Of a stretch of DNA of 64,000 nt, positions 17,577 to 26,165 are shown piece by piece. How positions within the stretch are numbered: position 1 is the first letter of the stretch; each line of letters begins with the position of its first letter. The position numbers and the translations under genes are program-made. The notes beneath the pieces were generated by a model. It was not told where the DNA came from. It made no database searches and saw nothing but the letters and a program-made list of their open reading frames with translations. Source of the stretch: Microvirga massiliensis (GTDB lineage Bacteria; Pseudomonadota; Alphaproteobacteria; Rhizobiales; Beijerinckiaceae); the NCBI RefSeq assembly GCF_001006805.1, contig NZ_LN811350.1, positions 625,324-689,323 on the forward strand. Direction: 5' to 3'.

Positions 17577-20324
17577 TCATGCCGCAGCCTCCGATTCGGA
17601 GAACGCATTCTCGAGCCGAGGCGCTCGGGTTTCGACGGCGACTTCCACCATGGAGTCGACGAGATTCGTCGCCGTCGGGTCCGCAAGCGGCTCGTCGCGG
17701 AACGGACGGAACGTCGTCGCAAGGAGTCGCCCGCGTCCGTAGGAGCGTTCGACCCCAAGAGCGACCGGCTTGTGGATCCATCCGACGACCATGCCTGCGA
17801 AGACCCGCGCCTGAAAGTCGAGAAGATTGCAGTTGACGATCACATGGTTGGGCAAGACCCGGTCCATGGTCTCGTCGAGGAGGGGGCCGGCCGGAAACCG
17901 CGCGAACTGTCGCGACCGACGTAGCCACGCAAAGGAGGAGGCCCAGTCGCCGCTCCAGAGCGTGCCGTCCCGGTTCTGCACCCTCACGGCCTGCCAATGG
18001 GGAAAGAACGGGTAGAGGCTCATGTCCTCTTCGGCAACCAGCAGGAGGCTCGCGCCCTGGCGCACCCGATCAGCAATCGCCTTGTCGTGCCTGCGTGACA
18101 CGATGAGGCTCGCATCCTCGAGGCTACGCGCCGAGGCATAGCCGAGCGCCTGGAAGCGCGCCCGCAGGTCCTCGTCCGAGGCGTAGACGCGCTGGCGCGC
18201 TTCCTGCGGCCGCTGCCGGCGCGGATGCACGGCCAGATCGAGATGATTCACCGCCAGGAGTCGACCGACCGGGTCGCGCAACTCGAAGGTCATCCGGCGG
18301 AGGCCTGCCTCGCCGAGATCCGGCACTGCGAGGTCCAGGACTCCGAGATCGAGCACTGCCGGAGCCTCGATCCGCGGCAGGCTCAGGCGTCGCTGGTCGT
18401 CGCCTAGCCCGATCTCCAGTTGGCAGCCATCCAGGACAGGTCCGGCTCCATGCGCGATGCTGATCCCGACGCGTGCCGACTCGCCCGCCCAGTAGGAGAG
18501 ACGCCCCCATTTCGGGACGATCACCGTATCGCTGTTGATGGTGTGGAAGAGCTCATGGAACACGCGCGGGTTGCGACGCATGTCGAGGAGCCCGTTCGAC
18601 TCCCAATGACAATCGTGCAACTCCGTAATGACATAACCGGCGAGACTCGGCTTCCGCCGCATCGATTCGATTTCGTATTTCAGGGCGCGGAACTGCTGCC
18701 ACTGCGCAGCGGTGACGAAGTTGCGCAGGTCTCCGAAGACGCGGTCGAGGCTCCAGTCGCTGAAGCGGTTCTCGACACCGTGGGCATACATAACGCCCTC
18801 GCCCCAGTCGTGGCCGGTCTCGAACCACCAGGGCTCCTGCCCGTTGGCGTCGTGCAGATCCTTCGGATAGGGCAGTCCCCAATTGCCGAACTCGGAGCAC
18901 ATCAAGGGCTCGCGGCCGGTGATCACCGCATCTCCATGAGGCGAATACAGCCAGGACGCCCGATCGGCGAGCTCGTCGACGAAGCGATCCCACTCGTGCC
19001 GATGATCCGGGAAAGCGGCATAGAAGTGGTAATCCGCGATGTCCGATTCGACGTGGAAGCTCGGCGCCAGAGGCGAATTGTCGACGACGAGACGAGTCGG
19101 ATCATAAGCCTTCAACCAGGCAAAGATGCGCTTCAGCCAATCCCGGTGTTCCGGATCATTGACGAGATCGACGCCCCAATTCTCGTTGATGATCGTCCAG
19201 ATGATGATCGACGGATGGTTGCAGTCGCGGTCGACGATTCCCTTGAGGAGCTTCTCCTTTCGTCCCCGCGAGCGGTCTGTCGCCATGCCGCCGTTCGGCA
19301 GCTCCGTCCAGATGAGCATGCCCATGCGATCGGCGACTTCGTAGTAGCGCGGGTCGGCGGCCTTGATGTGGCAGCGCAATGTATTGAGCCCGAGTTCCTT
19401 CGCCTTTCGGAACTGATCCTCGAGGAACTCGATGGATGGGACGGTGCAGATCGTGTCGGGATAGTAATCCTGATCCAGCGCGGCTCTCAGGTAGAGAGGC
19501 TCACCGTTGAGATAGAGCTTCCCGTTGCGGGTCTCGATCGTCCGGAACCCGAAACGATCCTCGATCGCGTCGAGCGCCATGTCGCGGGTGAGCTCGAGTG
19601 TGATGTGATACAGGTTCGGCTCATCCGGAGACCAGGACTGGACGTCCGCGACCGTGAAGGCGAACGGCATGCTGGTCACGCCGGCCGGTGCCTCGTGCAC
19701 CTCCTCGAACACCGTCGCACCTGACGGGTCACGGACCAGGACTCTGACGTCCGTCTGTTGCGCAAGAGGACGCGCAAAGAAGACACTGGCCGTGACGCGC
19801 CCGGTCTCCCGATTGGGGACGAGCCGGACCCTGGTCATGTGATCGGGAATGCGTCGCTCGAGGTAAACCGGCTGCCAGATCCCGGAGAGCGGGCCGTACC
19901 AGCTCTGCTTCCCGAACGGAATCTCCGCAAAGGGGGAGTCGGGAAACTCGGCTGGATTGTCGGTCGGACTGTCGACGCGAACCTTCAGCTCGTTGGCACC
20001 GGGATGCAGATACGGCGTGATGTCGAAGGAGAACGGCAGAAAGCCGCCCTCGTTCACACCAACCAGCGTGCCGTTCACGAAAACGCGCGTATTGTGAAAG
20101 ACGGCTCCGAAGCGTAGCCATACGGAGTCGGAAAGCCACTCTTCCGGAATGTCCACGGTGCGACGATAGATGCCGATACCGGCCCGCATGCGCAGGTCCG
20201 AGAACTGAGCCTGCCAAGGGCTCGGTACCTCGATGGTGCGGACCTCCGCCGGGCCCGACTGACGATCATCGGCAACGTGGAGAAATTCCCACGTCCCGTC
20301 CAGACTGATGCGCGATGCACGCAT
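17577..20324 (-). CDS. Glycoside hydrolase family 2 with an extra C-terminal domain
   Basis: A 915-residue protein. The N-terminal GH2 sugar-binding (jelly-roll) domain covers about 1-165, an immunoglobulin-like domain about 165-265 and the TIM barrel about 265-590. The acid/base is Glu382 in TIINENWG and the nucleophile Glu478 in CSEFGNWG. The last 300 residues are a beta-rich region followed by an alpha/beta segment (QGASLLLVAEEDMS) reminiscent of the amidotransferase-like domains in some glycosidases. No signal peptide is seen. ATG 20324 is chosen over a TTG at 20345. It could act on beta-glucuronide, -mannoside or -galactoside; specificity cannot be read. It faces the glf operon. Confidence 0.88.
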   Translation of the reverse strand: MRASRISLDGTWEFLHVADDRQSGPAEVRTIEVPSPWQAQFSDLRMRAGIGIYRRTVDIPEEWLSDSVWLRFGAVFHNTRVFVNGTLVGVNEGGFLPFSFDITPYLHPGANELKVRVDSPTDNPAEFPDSPFAEIPFGKQSWYGPLSGIWQPVYLERRIPDHMTRVRLVPNRETGRVTASVFFARPLAQQTDVRVLVRDPSGATVFEEVHEAPAGVTSMPFAFTVADVQSWSPDEPNLYHITLELTRDMALDAIEDRFGFRTIETRNGKLYLNGEPLYLRAALDQDYYPDTICTVPSIEFLEDQFRKAKELGLNTLRCHIKAADPRYYEVADRMGMLIWTELPNGGMATDRSRGRKEKLLKGIVDRDCNHPSIIIWTIINENWGVDLVNDPEHRDWLKRIFAWLKAYDPTRLVVDNSPLAPSFHVESDIADYHFYAAFPDHRHEWDRFVDELADRASWLYSPHGDAVITGREPLMCSEFGNWGLPYPKDLHDANGQEPWWFETGHDWGEGVMYAHGVENRFSDWSLDRVFGDLRNFVTAAQWQQFRALKYEIESMRRKPSLAGYVITELHDCHWESNGLLDMRRNPRVFHELFHTINSDTVIVPKWGRLSYWAGESARVGISIAHGAGPVLDGCQLEIGLGDDQRRLSLPRIEAPAVLDLGVLDLAVPDLGEAGLRRMTFELRDPVGRLLAVNHLDLAVHPRRQRPQEARQRVYASDEDLRARFQALGYASARSLEDASLIVSRRHDKAIADRVRQGASLLLVAEEDMSLYPFFPHWQAVRVQNRDGTLWSGDWASSFAWLRRSRQFARFPAGPLLDETMDRVLPNHVIVNCNLLDFQARVFAGMVVGWIHKPVALGVERSYGRGRLLATTFRPFRDEPLADPTATNLVDSMVEVAVETRAPRLENAFSESEAAA

Positions 20325-20823
20325 ACCCTTCCCCGCAGTACGCAATCCTGGCGGAAGACTCCCCGAGAAGTCGAGCGCTTCTCAGGGCTTCCGCGGCAAG
20401 GACAATGTTTGAAGCAAAATCAGATCCCGCCAGAGGCGACCCGATCGTGTTGAAATCGTGACTGATGCCGCCCGAAACAACGATGCCCTAACGTCACCAT
20501 GTTCGTCCCCGGAGCCGTTGCTATCGGCCCTTCGAACGCGAAACGGCAATTGGCTTTGTGGCCAATGCCGATGACACTTGATTCCCCGGAGCCGAATCAG
20601 CGGCTGATTTAGACAATGGTGGGTCGGCACTTCTCCGGCAACTGCCCGAGCCGGGATTGGATCCGCTCATTTCGTCTCACCCCCGATCGCGAAGCCTTCA
20701 GCGCCGGAAAGCGTCCGTGTCTTCGTGGCCAGCGGCCCCCTGGAGACCTGCGCAGAGCAGCTCAGGGAGCCTTGAGAGCGAACGTCTGATGTGAGGGAAA
20801 AGGCCCGGATTCACTGGAAACGC
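20325..20823. other. Intergenic region with two palindromes
   Basis: A 499-bp gap between the GH2 start and the stop of the small minus-strand gene. No convincing gene is seen; the 82-residue minus-strand frame at 20382-20630 lacks support. It carries AATCAGC-G-GCTGATT, a perfect 15-bp palindrome at 20595-20609, and ATTGGC-N6-GCCAAT at 20549-20566. Both are 225-285 bp upstream of the GH2 start and could be operators or transcript hairpins. Confidence 0.5.
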
Positions 20824-21096
20824 TCAGTTTGGTTTGGTCTCGCGAAAGATTTCCCGGAGGGCGCCGAGGAGGGCAGATTGAGCCGGCTGCCCTTGGGTGA
20901 GTGAGAGAAAATCGTTGATCCCGAAACGCTCCATTCCGTTCAGCATCTGACCGTCAGAGTGGGGAGCCGCATACCGCCATGTATGCTCGATGTAGATGCC
21001 CGGAGCATCGGTATCCAAGATGAGATGCCACCAATCTCCAGTCATTTCCAAAGGTCGGACTGGAGAGAACGCCAATTCGCGCTTGAAGACAGGCAC
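20824..21096 (-). CDS. Hypothetical protein, 90 residues
   Basis: A small open frame with a GTG start at 21096, preceded by a strong GGAGGT a few bases upstream, the main reason to accept it. The product has no signal peptide or membrane helix. It contains WWHLILDTDAPGIYIEHTW and a C-terminal DFLSLTQGQPAQSALLGALRE helix. I do not recognise the family. It lies between the GH2 gene and the ABC exporter on the same strand and may belong to the glycan island. Confidence 0.6.
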   Translation of the reverse strand: MPVFKRELAFSPVRPLEMTGDWWHLILDTDAPGIYIEHTWRYAAPHSDGQMLNGMERFGINDFLSLTQGQPAQSALLGALREIFRETKPN

Positions 21097-21310
21097 CGTG
21101 ACCTCCGGATCGGGGCGAGGACTTGCGGTCGAATCGAAAGTTCTAGGCCATACCGGTGCCGGTTGGAAGAACAGGACGCCTACGGTCCTCGAAAGCTACC
21201 GCCCGCGCTCCGGCTCAGGTGCGAGGGATCTCCGTCTTGTCCGAGCAGCGCTCATCTGCCCCGCCGAATCATGTGCCTGCGCGGCCCATAGGAAAATGTG
21301 AGACCCTCGC

Positions 21311-23155
21311 TCAGGCGGCGTCCTCTCTCGCTTCATCGAGGGACAGCCCCTCAGCCTGTAGACGCCACATACGTTCGAAGAGGCCACCTTGGCGGCGCAA
21401 CTCGCTGAACGTTCCATCCTCTACCGCGGCTCCGCCCACCATCACGATGATCCGGTCGAAGGCCGTCAGGGTGGAGAGCCGATGGGCCACCGCGATGACC
21501 GTTCGGTCCCGCATCAGCCGGACCAAGGCGCGCTGGATCTCCATTTCGGATTCAGTATCGAGTGCGGAGGTCGCCTCGTCGAGGATGATGATCGGCGCAT
21601 CTTTCAGGAAGGCGCGAGCGATCCCGATGCGCTGGCGCTGGCCACCCGACAGCTTGGTGCCTCGCTCTCCGACGATCGTGTCGTAGCCCTGAGGAAGGGC
21701 GCGGATGAATCCATCGCAATACGCTGCTTTCGCGGCAGCAAAGACTTCCTCGTCCATCGCCTCGGGGCGTGCAAAACGAATGTTGTCCATCACGCTGCGA
21801 TGGAAAAGGGTGATCTCCTGCGGCACGACGGCGAGCGTGGCACGCAGACTGTCCTGGGTTACAGCAGTGACCGGTTGCCCATCGATGAGCACCTCGCCCT
21901 TTTCGACATCGTAGAGCCGCTGCAACAGGTGAATGAAGGTGGATTTCCCGGCTCCTGAGGGACCGACGATCCCGATCTTCTGCCCTGCCGGGATCTTCAG
22001 ATTCAGGTTGTGAATCGCATCCCGCTTGCCGCCATAGGCGAAGCTCACGTTCCTGAATTCGATCGATCCGCCACGAGTTATCAAGCTCGGAGCACCGGGC
22101 GCATCGCAGACCGTCTGCGGCTGCCCGATGACCTGCAACGTCTCTTCGATATAGCCGAATTGCTGCACCATATCGACGAGGGACAGTGCCAGATCCCGTG
22201 AGCCGTGCAGGATCCGAAACGTCAGGGCACTCACCAGCACCACGTCGCCAGGTGTGATTCGTCCAATGCTCCAGAGGTGGACGCACCAGGAGAGCATCGA
22301 GCCGGCCATCACGAGAAGAGTGACGTCATGCAGAACGCGTGCCTTTTCGGTATACATCCAGCTCGCGCGCTGAGCGATTGCTTCAGACTTGAAGCGGCTG
22401 GAGAGCAGAGCATGCTCCCGGGCTCGAGCGGAGAACGCCTTCACGGCCCACATGTTGGAGATGACATCGATCAATTCGCCGCCGACGGCGTTTGCGCTCC
22501 CGGCGTAGGATCGGTGGTGGTGACGTCCTCGCTCTCCGAAGTTGATGAGACCGGCCGTGTTCAGCACGACGAAGAACGCCAGGGCTCCCATCATGCGCCA
22601 ATCGACGATCGAAAATACCACCAGTGCACCGATGAAATCGATACAGGGCGGGAGGACCCGCCAGACGACGGTATTCGTGAGCGCTCCGAAGTTGCCTGCC
22701 GTCGATGTGATGCGCTGGCCCAGCGACCCTGCGAGGTTCTCCGCGAAGTAGCGCATCGGCTGACCGTTCAGATAATTGAACAGGTCGAGGCGCACATCGA
22801 CGCCGATCCCGACGGTTGTCCGGCAGCCGAGCCAGCCGCTCAGCCTCCATAAGATGCTCTCCACTGCGGTGAGACCGATGAATGCGCCGAGCGCCCACCA
22901 GGCGGCGGTGTTTCCCTCCCGTGGTCCCGCCATGGCATCGACGAGGAGTTTCATCACATATTGCACGCCCACCGCGCAGCTCGCCGCGCCTGCAACCATT
23001 ACGAACAGAGCTGCGAAGTGAAGCGGCCGGGCTGCTACATAGTGAAGGATGAATGCCCGTGGCCCGCGCAGGAACGGAGGCGCCAGTCTCGGTGCTGTCG
23101 AGCGAGCTCTCTCCATCGCATAGAACCGTAGAGGAGCACTCAGATCGGTCCACAT
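21311..23155 (-). CDS. ABC exporter, fused permease and ATPase (MsbA-like)
   Basis: A 614-residue half-transporter. A six-helix type-1 exporter membrane domain covers about 40-340 and the nucleotide-binding domain about 375-600. The Walker A is GPSGAGKST, the signature LSGGQRQR, the Walker [13 protein letters not shown], with a switch His in VAHRLST. It should form a homodimer that moves lipid-linked or oligosaccharide substrates out of the cytoplasm. ATG 23155 lies four bases after the stop of the upstream glycosidase gene; longer frames overlap that gene. The context suggests it exports or flips the glycan made by this island. Confidence 0.92.
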   Translation of the reverse strand: MWTDLSAPLRFYAMERARSTAPRLAPPFLRGPRAFILHYVAARPLHFAALFVMVAGAASCAVGVQYVMKLLVDAMAGPREGNTAAWWALGAFIGLTAVESILWRLSGWLGCRTTVGIGVDVRLDLFNYLNGQPMRYFAENLAGSLGQRITSTAGNFGALTNTVVWRVLPPCIDFIGALVVFSIVDWRMMGALAFFVVLNTAGLINFGERGRHHHRSYAGSANAVGGELIDVISNMWAVKAFSARAREHALLSSRFKSEAIAQRASWMYTEKARVLHDVTLLVMAGSMLSWCVHLWSIGRITPGDVVLVSALTFRILHGSRDLALSLVDMVQQFGYIEETLQVIGQPQTVCDAPGAPSLITRGGSIEFRNVSFAYGGKRDAIHNLNLKIPAGQKIGIVGPSGAGKSTFIHLLQRLYDVEKGEVLIDGQPVTAVTQDSLRATLAVVPQEITLFHRSVMDNIRFARPEAMDEEVFAAAKAAYCDGFIRALPQGYDTIVGERGTKLSGGQRQRIGIARAFLKDAPIIILDEATSALDTESEMEIQRALVRLMRDRTVIAVAHRLSTLTAFDRIIVMVGGAAVEDGTFSELRRQGGLFERMWRLQAEGLSLDEAREDAA

Positions 23156-23159
23156 CCGA

Positions 23160-24326
23160 TCACCCCGCCGCTCGGAGAAGGGACGCCCGGCCAGGCTCGC
23201 CGACGACGCCTTCGAAGATGGCCTGTTGGCGGTGAAGCTCTTCTGCGAGGGGAGCGCAGAGGGTGCGGTGCCCATGTTCCATCGCGCTGGACATGAGCCC
23301 CGTGTGGCAGGTGCGCTCGTCCTCCCATCCCGGATAGTCGAGAATAGGATAGAGACAGATCCCCGTGACGGGTACGCCTGCTCGTATGGCACTGCGAACT
23401 TCAGAGCAGACGTAGTGCAGCCAGGCCGGGCGCCCCGACCCTTCGGCTCCCGTCTCCGCGATCAGCAGCGGTCGACCGAAGCGTTCATGAACTTCGATCA
23501 GCATGTCGTGAAGTGGCCGGTAATGCCGATGTCCCATCGGGATCGTCGGTCCGGCATGGTACCATTGGTTCTCCGGGTAAAAATTGACGCCGACAATGTC
23601 GAGATATTCGGCACCACCTCCAAGCGTCGGCTCAAGTTCACCATTGAGCATGTAGAATGCCTCGAATTGTGACATCCGCTCGGATTCCGAGGCCAGGTTG
23701 TGTTCCAGGACCGGTGAACCGCAAACAAGATGAATCATAGGCTCGGCCGTGATGAAGCGCGCTCTCGGATCAACAGTGCGGACTGCATCGATGGCCGCGA
23801 TGGTGGCTCGGACCAACTGCCGCTTCAGATCGGCGCCGCGCCCGTGAACACTCGGATTGAAGCGACCTGCCTCCGCGCCGGCCCAGGCCCAGAAGGAGAT
23901 CTCGTTGACCGGGCAATAGAAGGGAACCTCGTCGCTCTCGTCCTGCACCACTGTCGCAGCCGCGGCCGCGAATGCGGCAAAGCGGTCGATGAAAGCCGGA
24001 GACCAGATATCGATGTCGTCTGGCCAACCATAATGGCAAAGATCCCAGATGACCTGCATGCCGGATTCGCGTGCGGCCCGAAGCATGAGAAGAAAGCTCG
24101 ACCAGTCATAGTGCCCAGGCGAGGTTTCGATGAGATGCCAGCGCACACCATCTCGTGCCGCAGAGATCCTCTGCTTCCTCAATTCGCGATAATCTGCGCC
24201 AGCATGCTGATCGTGTCCGGTTGCAGCGAGGAGGTCGAGACGCTGTCCATCGTTTCGGCGGTGACACGAGCACTCGAAACCCGCAAGGAAGTGACTGCTG
24301 AAGAGCGAATCAGTCGTCGACTTCAT
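23160..24326 (-). CDS. GH1-like beta-glycosidase family protein (clan GH-A)
   Basis: A 388-residue protein with a TIM-barrel glycosidase pattern. GVRWHLIETSPGHYDW begins the substrate barrel, Glu142 in YCPVNEISFW is the probable acid/base and Glu291 in LLIAETGAEG the probable nucleophile. It resembles the N-terminal half of the 15183-17351 fusion but lacks the reductase domain. There is no signal peptide. It is the first gene of a minus-strand pair with the ABC exporter (4-bp spacing), an unusual partnership for an intracellular glycosidase. It may trim or transglycosylate the substrate before export (inference). Confidence 0.83.
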   Translation of the reverse strand: MKSTTDSLFSSHFLAGFECSCHRRNDGQRLDLLAATGHDQHAGADYRELRKQRISAARDGVRWHLIETSPGHYDWSSFLLMLRAARESGMQVIWDLCHYGWPDDIDIWSPAFIDRFAAFAAAAATVVQDESDEVPFYCPVNEISFWAWAGAEAGRFNPSVHGRGADLKRQLVRATIAAIDAVRTVDPRARFITAEPMIHLVCGSPVLEHNLASESERMSQFEAFYMLNGELEPTLGGGAEYLDIVGVNFYPENQWYHAGPTIPMGHRHYRPLHDMLIEVHERFGRPLLIAETGAEGSGRPAWLHYVCSEVRSAIRAGVPVTGICLYPILDYPGWEDERTCHTGLMSSAMEHGHRTLCAPLAEELHRQQAIFEGVVGEPGRASLLRAAG

Positions 24327-24724
24327 GATCGTCTTGTTCCCTTCGCGAGTCTCGATGGACCGCCCATTGCAGTACAGCCGGTTACTAGGCGTGAGAACGC
24401 ATACTCCCTGACTTCTGCAATTGAATTCGTGAGTGTTTTAGGGCTGGATCCCTGAACGTGAGCCCAACAGCCGGTCGGGAGGTTGAGTTCTCAGTTCCCG
24501 CGGGGAAGCTCTGGACAAGGCGTGATCCGGGACAGTTCACGTCCAGTGATAAACGAATGCTCACAAACGAGGATCGGCGACATTGGTTCGGCCAATGAGT
24601 GTTTCTGTACGGAACCGTACGGTACGCAGGGGCTGCAAAGCTCCGGGAACGTAACCGGGACCGTGTGCTTCTGAGGCAGTGGGCTGAATCTCGAATCTTT
24701 CACTTTAGCGTTGCGCGTATTCAC
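24327..24724. other. Intergenic region upstream of the glycosidase/ABC pair
   Basis: A 398-bp gap between the Crp/Fnr stop and the glycosidase start, both on the minus strand. Its main feature is the nested palindrome at 24607-24625. A 77-residue minus-strand frame (24491-24724) begins right after the Crp/Fnr stop but lacks a ribosome-binding site or recognisable sequence. No EcfG-type promoter was found here. Confidence 0.5.
24607..24625. promoter_or_regulatory. Nested palindromes, candidate operator
   Basis: GTACGG-AA-CCGTAC at 24607-24620 overlaps the perfect 10-bp palindrome ACCGTACGGT at 24614-24623. The site is about 280 bp upstream of the glycosidase/ABC operon. Overlapping dyads of this kind are typical of repressor sites, but there is no direct evidence which protein binds; the adjacent Crp/Fnr protein is one candidate. 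Confidence 0.35.
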
Positions 24725-25462
24725 TCATTTCCCGTTCCGAAGGGAGGACCAAGGCACTCCGATCAGACGCTCGTATTCTGCTTCAGGAGCGCCGTAGCTG
24801 CCGGCTGCTCTTTCCACGAGCTCGGGACGACTCCGGATGGTGATCAGGCTTCTTTGTGCTCTAATGATCCGCTCCCCCTCAAACATATGCAGGGCCTCCG
24901 TAATGCCGGAGCGCCGCACACCGAGCATGAGCGAGAGAAATTCATGGGTAATGGGGAGATCTTCACAATCGATTCGGTCGTGGCACATCAGGAGCCCTCG
25001 GGCCAAGCGCTGCTCGATCGTGTAGCGCCCGCCTGCGAGAGCCGTCGCGGCAATCTGGACCATGAACACATGGGCGTAGCGGAGGAGAACAGCTTTCAGC
25101 AGCGGGTCGGTGTCTACGGCCGCGCGCAAATCCTGAGCCCTGATCCTCAGCGCTGATCCGCCCACCTCCATGGAGGTCCTGTGTGGAGAGGTGTCGACGC
25201 CCAGGAACGCAGAGAGCCCGGAGAGGCCCTCCCGGCCGACACAACCCGTAGCAATGCGCTCTCCATTTGGGCTGATCGCAATCTCGGAGGAGAGACCTTC
25301 CTCGAAAAAGTAAACGTATTCGATGGGCCGATAAGGCTCGGACAGGACGTCGTGCTGTCTCAGGGTGACGGGTGTGCATAGCGCCTCGAGAGTCGTACGC
25401 TCCTCGGCCGGGAGAACTGCGAGAAGACCATTACGGATCTGCGTTCCGGATAGCTTAGCCAT
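24725..25462 (-). CDS. Crp/Fnr-family transcriptional regulator
   Basis: A 245-residue regulator. A cyclic-nucleotide-binding-like beta-roll covers about 15-130 and a Crp-type winged helix about 150-225, with the recognition region EFLSLMLGVRRSGITEALHM. It has no Fnr-type N-terminal cysteine cluster. The roll lacks a clear cAMP-binding RxS motif, so the ligand is unknown. This subfamily is abundant in Rhizobiales. It lies upstream of the glycan island in the same orientation and may control it. Confidence 0.9.
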   Translation of the reverse strand: MAKLSGTQIRNGLLAVLPAEERTTLEALCTPVTLRQHDVLSEPYRPIEYVYFFEEGLSSEIAISPNGERIATGCVGREGLSGLSAFLGVDTSPHRTSMEVGGSALRIRAQDLRAAVDTDPLLKAVLLRYAHVFMVQIAATALAGGRYTIEQRLARGLLMCHDRIDCEDLPITHEFLSLMLGVRRSGITEALHMFEGERIIRAQRSLITIRSRPELVERAAGSYGAPEAEYERLIGVPWSSLRNGK

Positions 25463-25657
25463 GCTCTATTGAAATCTCCGGACCGTGTGCTGCAAGTCAA
25501 TTCCCACAATCGCCTGTCTTTTGCTCGACGCAGCCAGTCCTCATGCTGAAGAAGCGTGCGAACTTTCATTTGGCGGGAACACGCCGCCCAGCTCTTCGCA
25601 CGGGACCTGCGATCTGCCTCCGGGAGCAAGTATTCGGATGTGATCCGCAATCCTTCA

Positions 25658-25683
25658 GGAACCGCCGCTCTTGATCCGGCGTT
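25658..25683 (+). promoter_or_regulatory. EcfG-type general stress promoter for a small membrane protein
   Basis: GGAAC at 25658-25662, a 17-bp spacer, and CGTT at 25680-25683. This is an exact match to the EcfG consensus, 54 bp before the ATG at 25738. Small membrane proteins are common members of this regulon. Confidence 0.68.
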
Positions 25684-25737
25684 GCCCCGCGGAAACGTAA
25701 CCTTTCCGGTGCGGAGCCGGACCGACGCGAGGAAGCC

Positions 25738-26022
25738 ATGACGAAAATCGTTCCCGAGGATCGCGCAAGGCAGGGGCCGAAGGGCCGGCCGGTGCTGATG
25801 GTGCTGATTGGAGCCTTTGTCCTGATCGGGATCTATCTGGTCTCGATGATGGTATGGTCCAGCTCCGAGTCTCCCGACAGTCCGGCACAGGAAGCCTCTC
25901 GTCAGGCGACGACCGGATCATCGTCGGGCTCGAGCGTGAACCCAACGAACCAAGTCCCTCCGGCCAATCCGGCCTACCCAGTTCCAGCCGATTCGAACGC
26001 AACCGGCTCTACGCCGCGCTGA
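25738..26022 (+). CDS. Small single-pass membrane protein with a Ser/Pro-rich tail
   Basis: 94 residues: a basic N terminus, one membrane helix at about 19-41 (VLMVLIGAFVLIGIYLVSMM), then a low-complexity Ser/Thr/Pro/Asn tail. The start is ATG 25738, with GAGGAA seven bases upstream. The orientation should put the tail in the periplasm. It lies behind an EcfG-type promoter and ahead of a strong hairpin, so it is probably a monocistronic stress gene. Function is unknown. Confidence 0.75.
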   Translation: MTKIVPEDRARQGPKGRPVLMVLIGAFVLIGIYLVSMMVWSSSESPDSPAQEASRQATTGSSSGSSVNPTNQVPPANPAYPVPADSNATGSTPR

Positions 26023-26030
26023 TCCTGAAC

Positions 26031-26069
26031 GCGGCCGCCCGGAGTCTTTTGGGCTCATGGGGCGGCCGC
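26031..26069 (+). terminator. GC-rich hairpin after the small stress gene
   Basis: GCGGCCGCCC at 26031-26040 pairs perfectly with GGGCGGCCGC at 26060-26069 across a 19-base loop, nine bases after the stop at 26022. No clear U-tract follows, so it may be a weak intrinsic terminator or a 3'-end stabilising stem rather than a classic terminator. Confidence 0.5.
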
Positions 26070-26165
26070 TTCGCATTGCCACGCTCGATCAGCCGGGCGA
26101 GTTTTCGCCTCATTGATTCGCGAGAGGGCCCTCTCCAGCGAATTTAACACAGGGGCACCCCGGCA

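Noticed and set aside
20382..20630. 82-codon minus-strand frame
   Set aside because: Arg/His-rich, no ribosome-binding site, spans two palindromes; treated as intergenic.
23156..23392. 79-codon N-terminal extension of the ABC exporter
   Set aside because: It overlaps the upstream glycosidase coding region, is Ser/Arg-rich, and ATG 23155 fits the exporter fold.
24491..24724. 77-codon minus-strand frame after the Crp/Fnr gene
   Set aside because: No ribosome-binding site, no recognisable sequence and it covers the palindrome region; probably non-coding.
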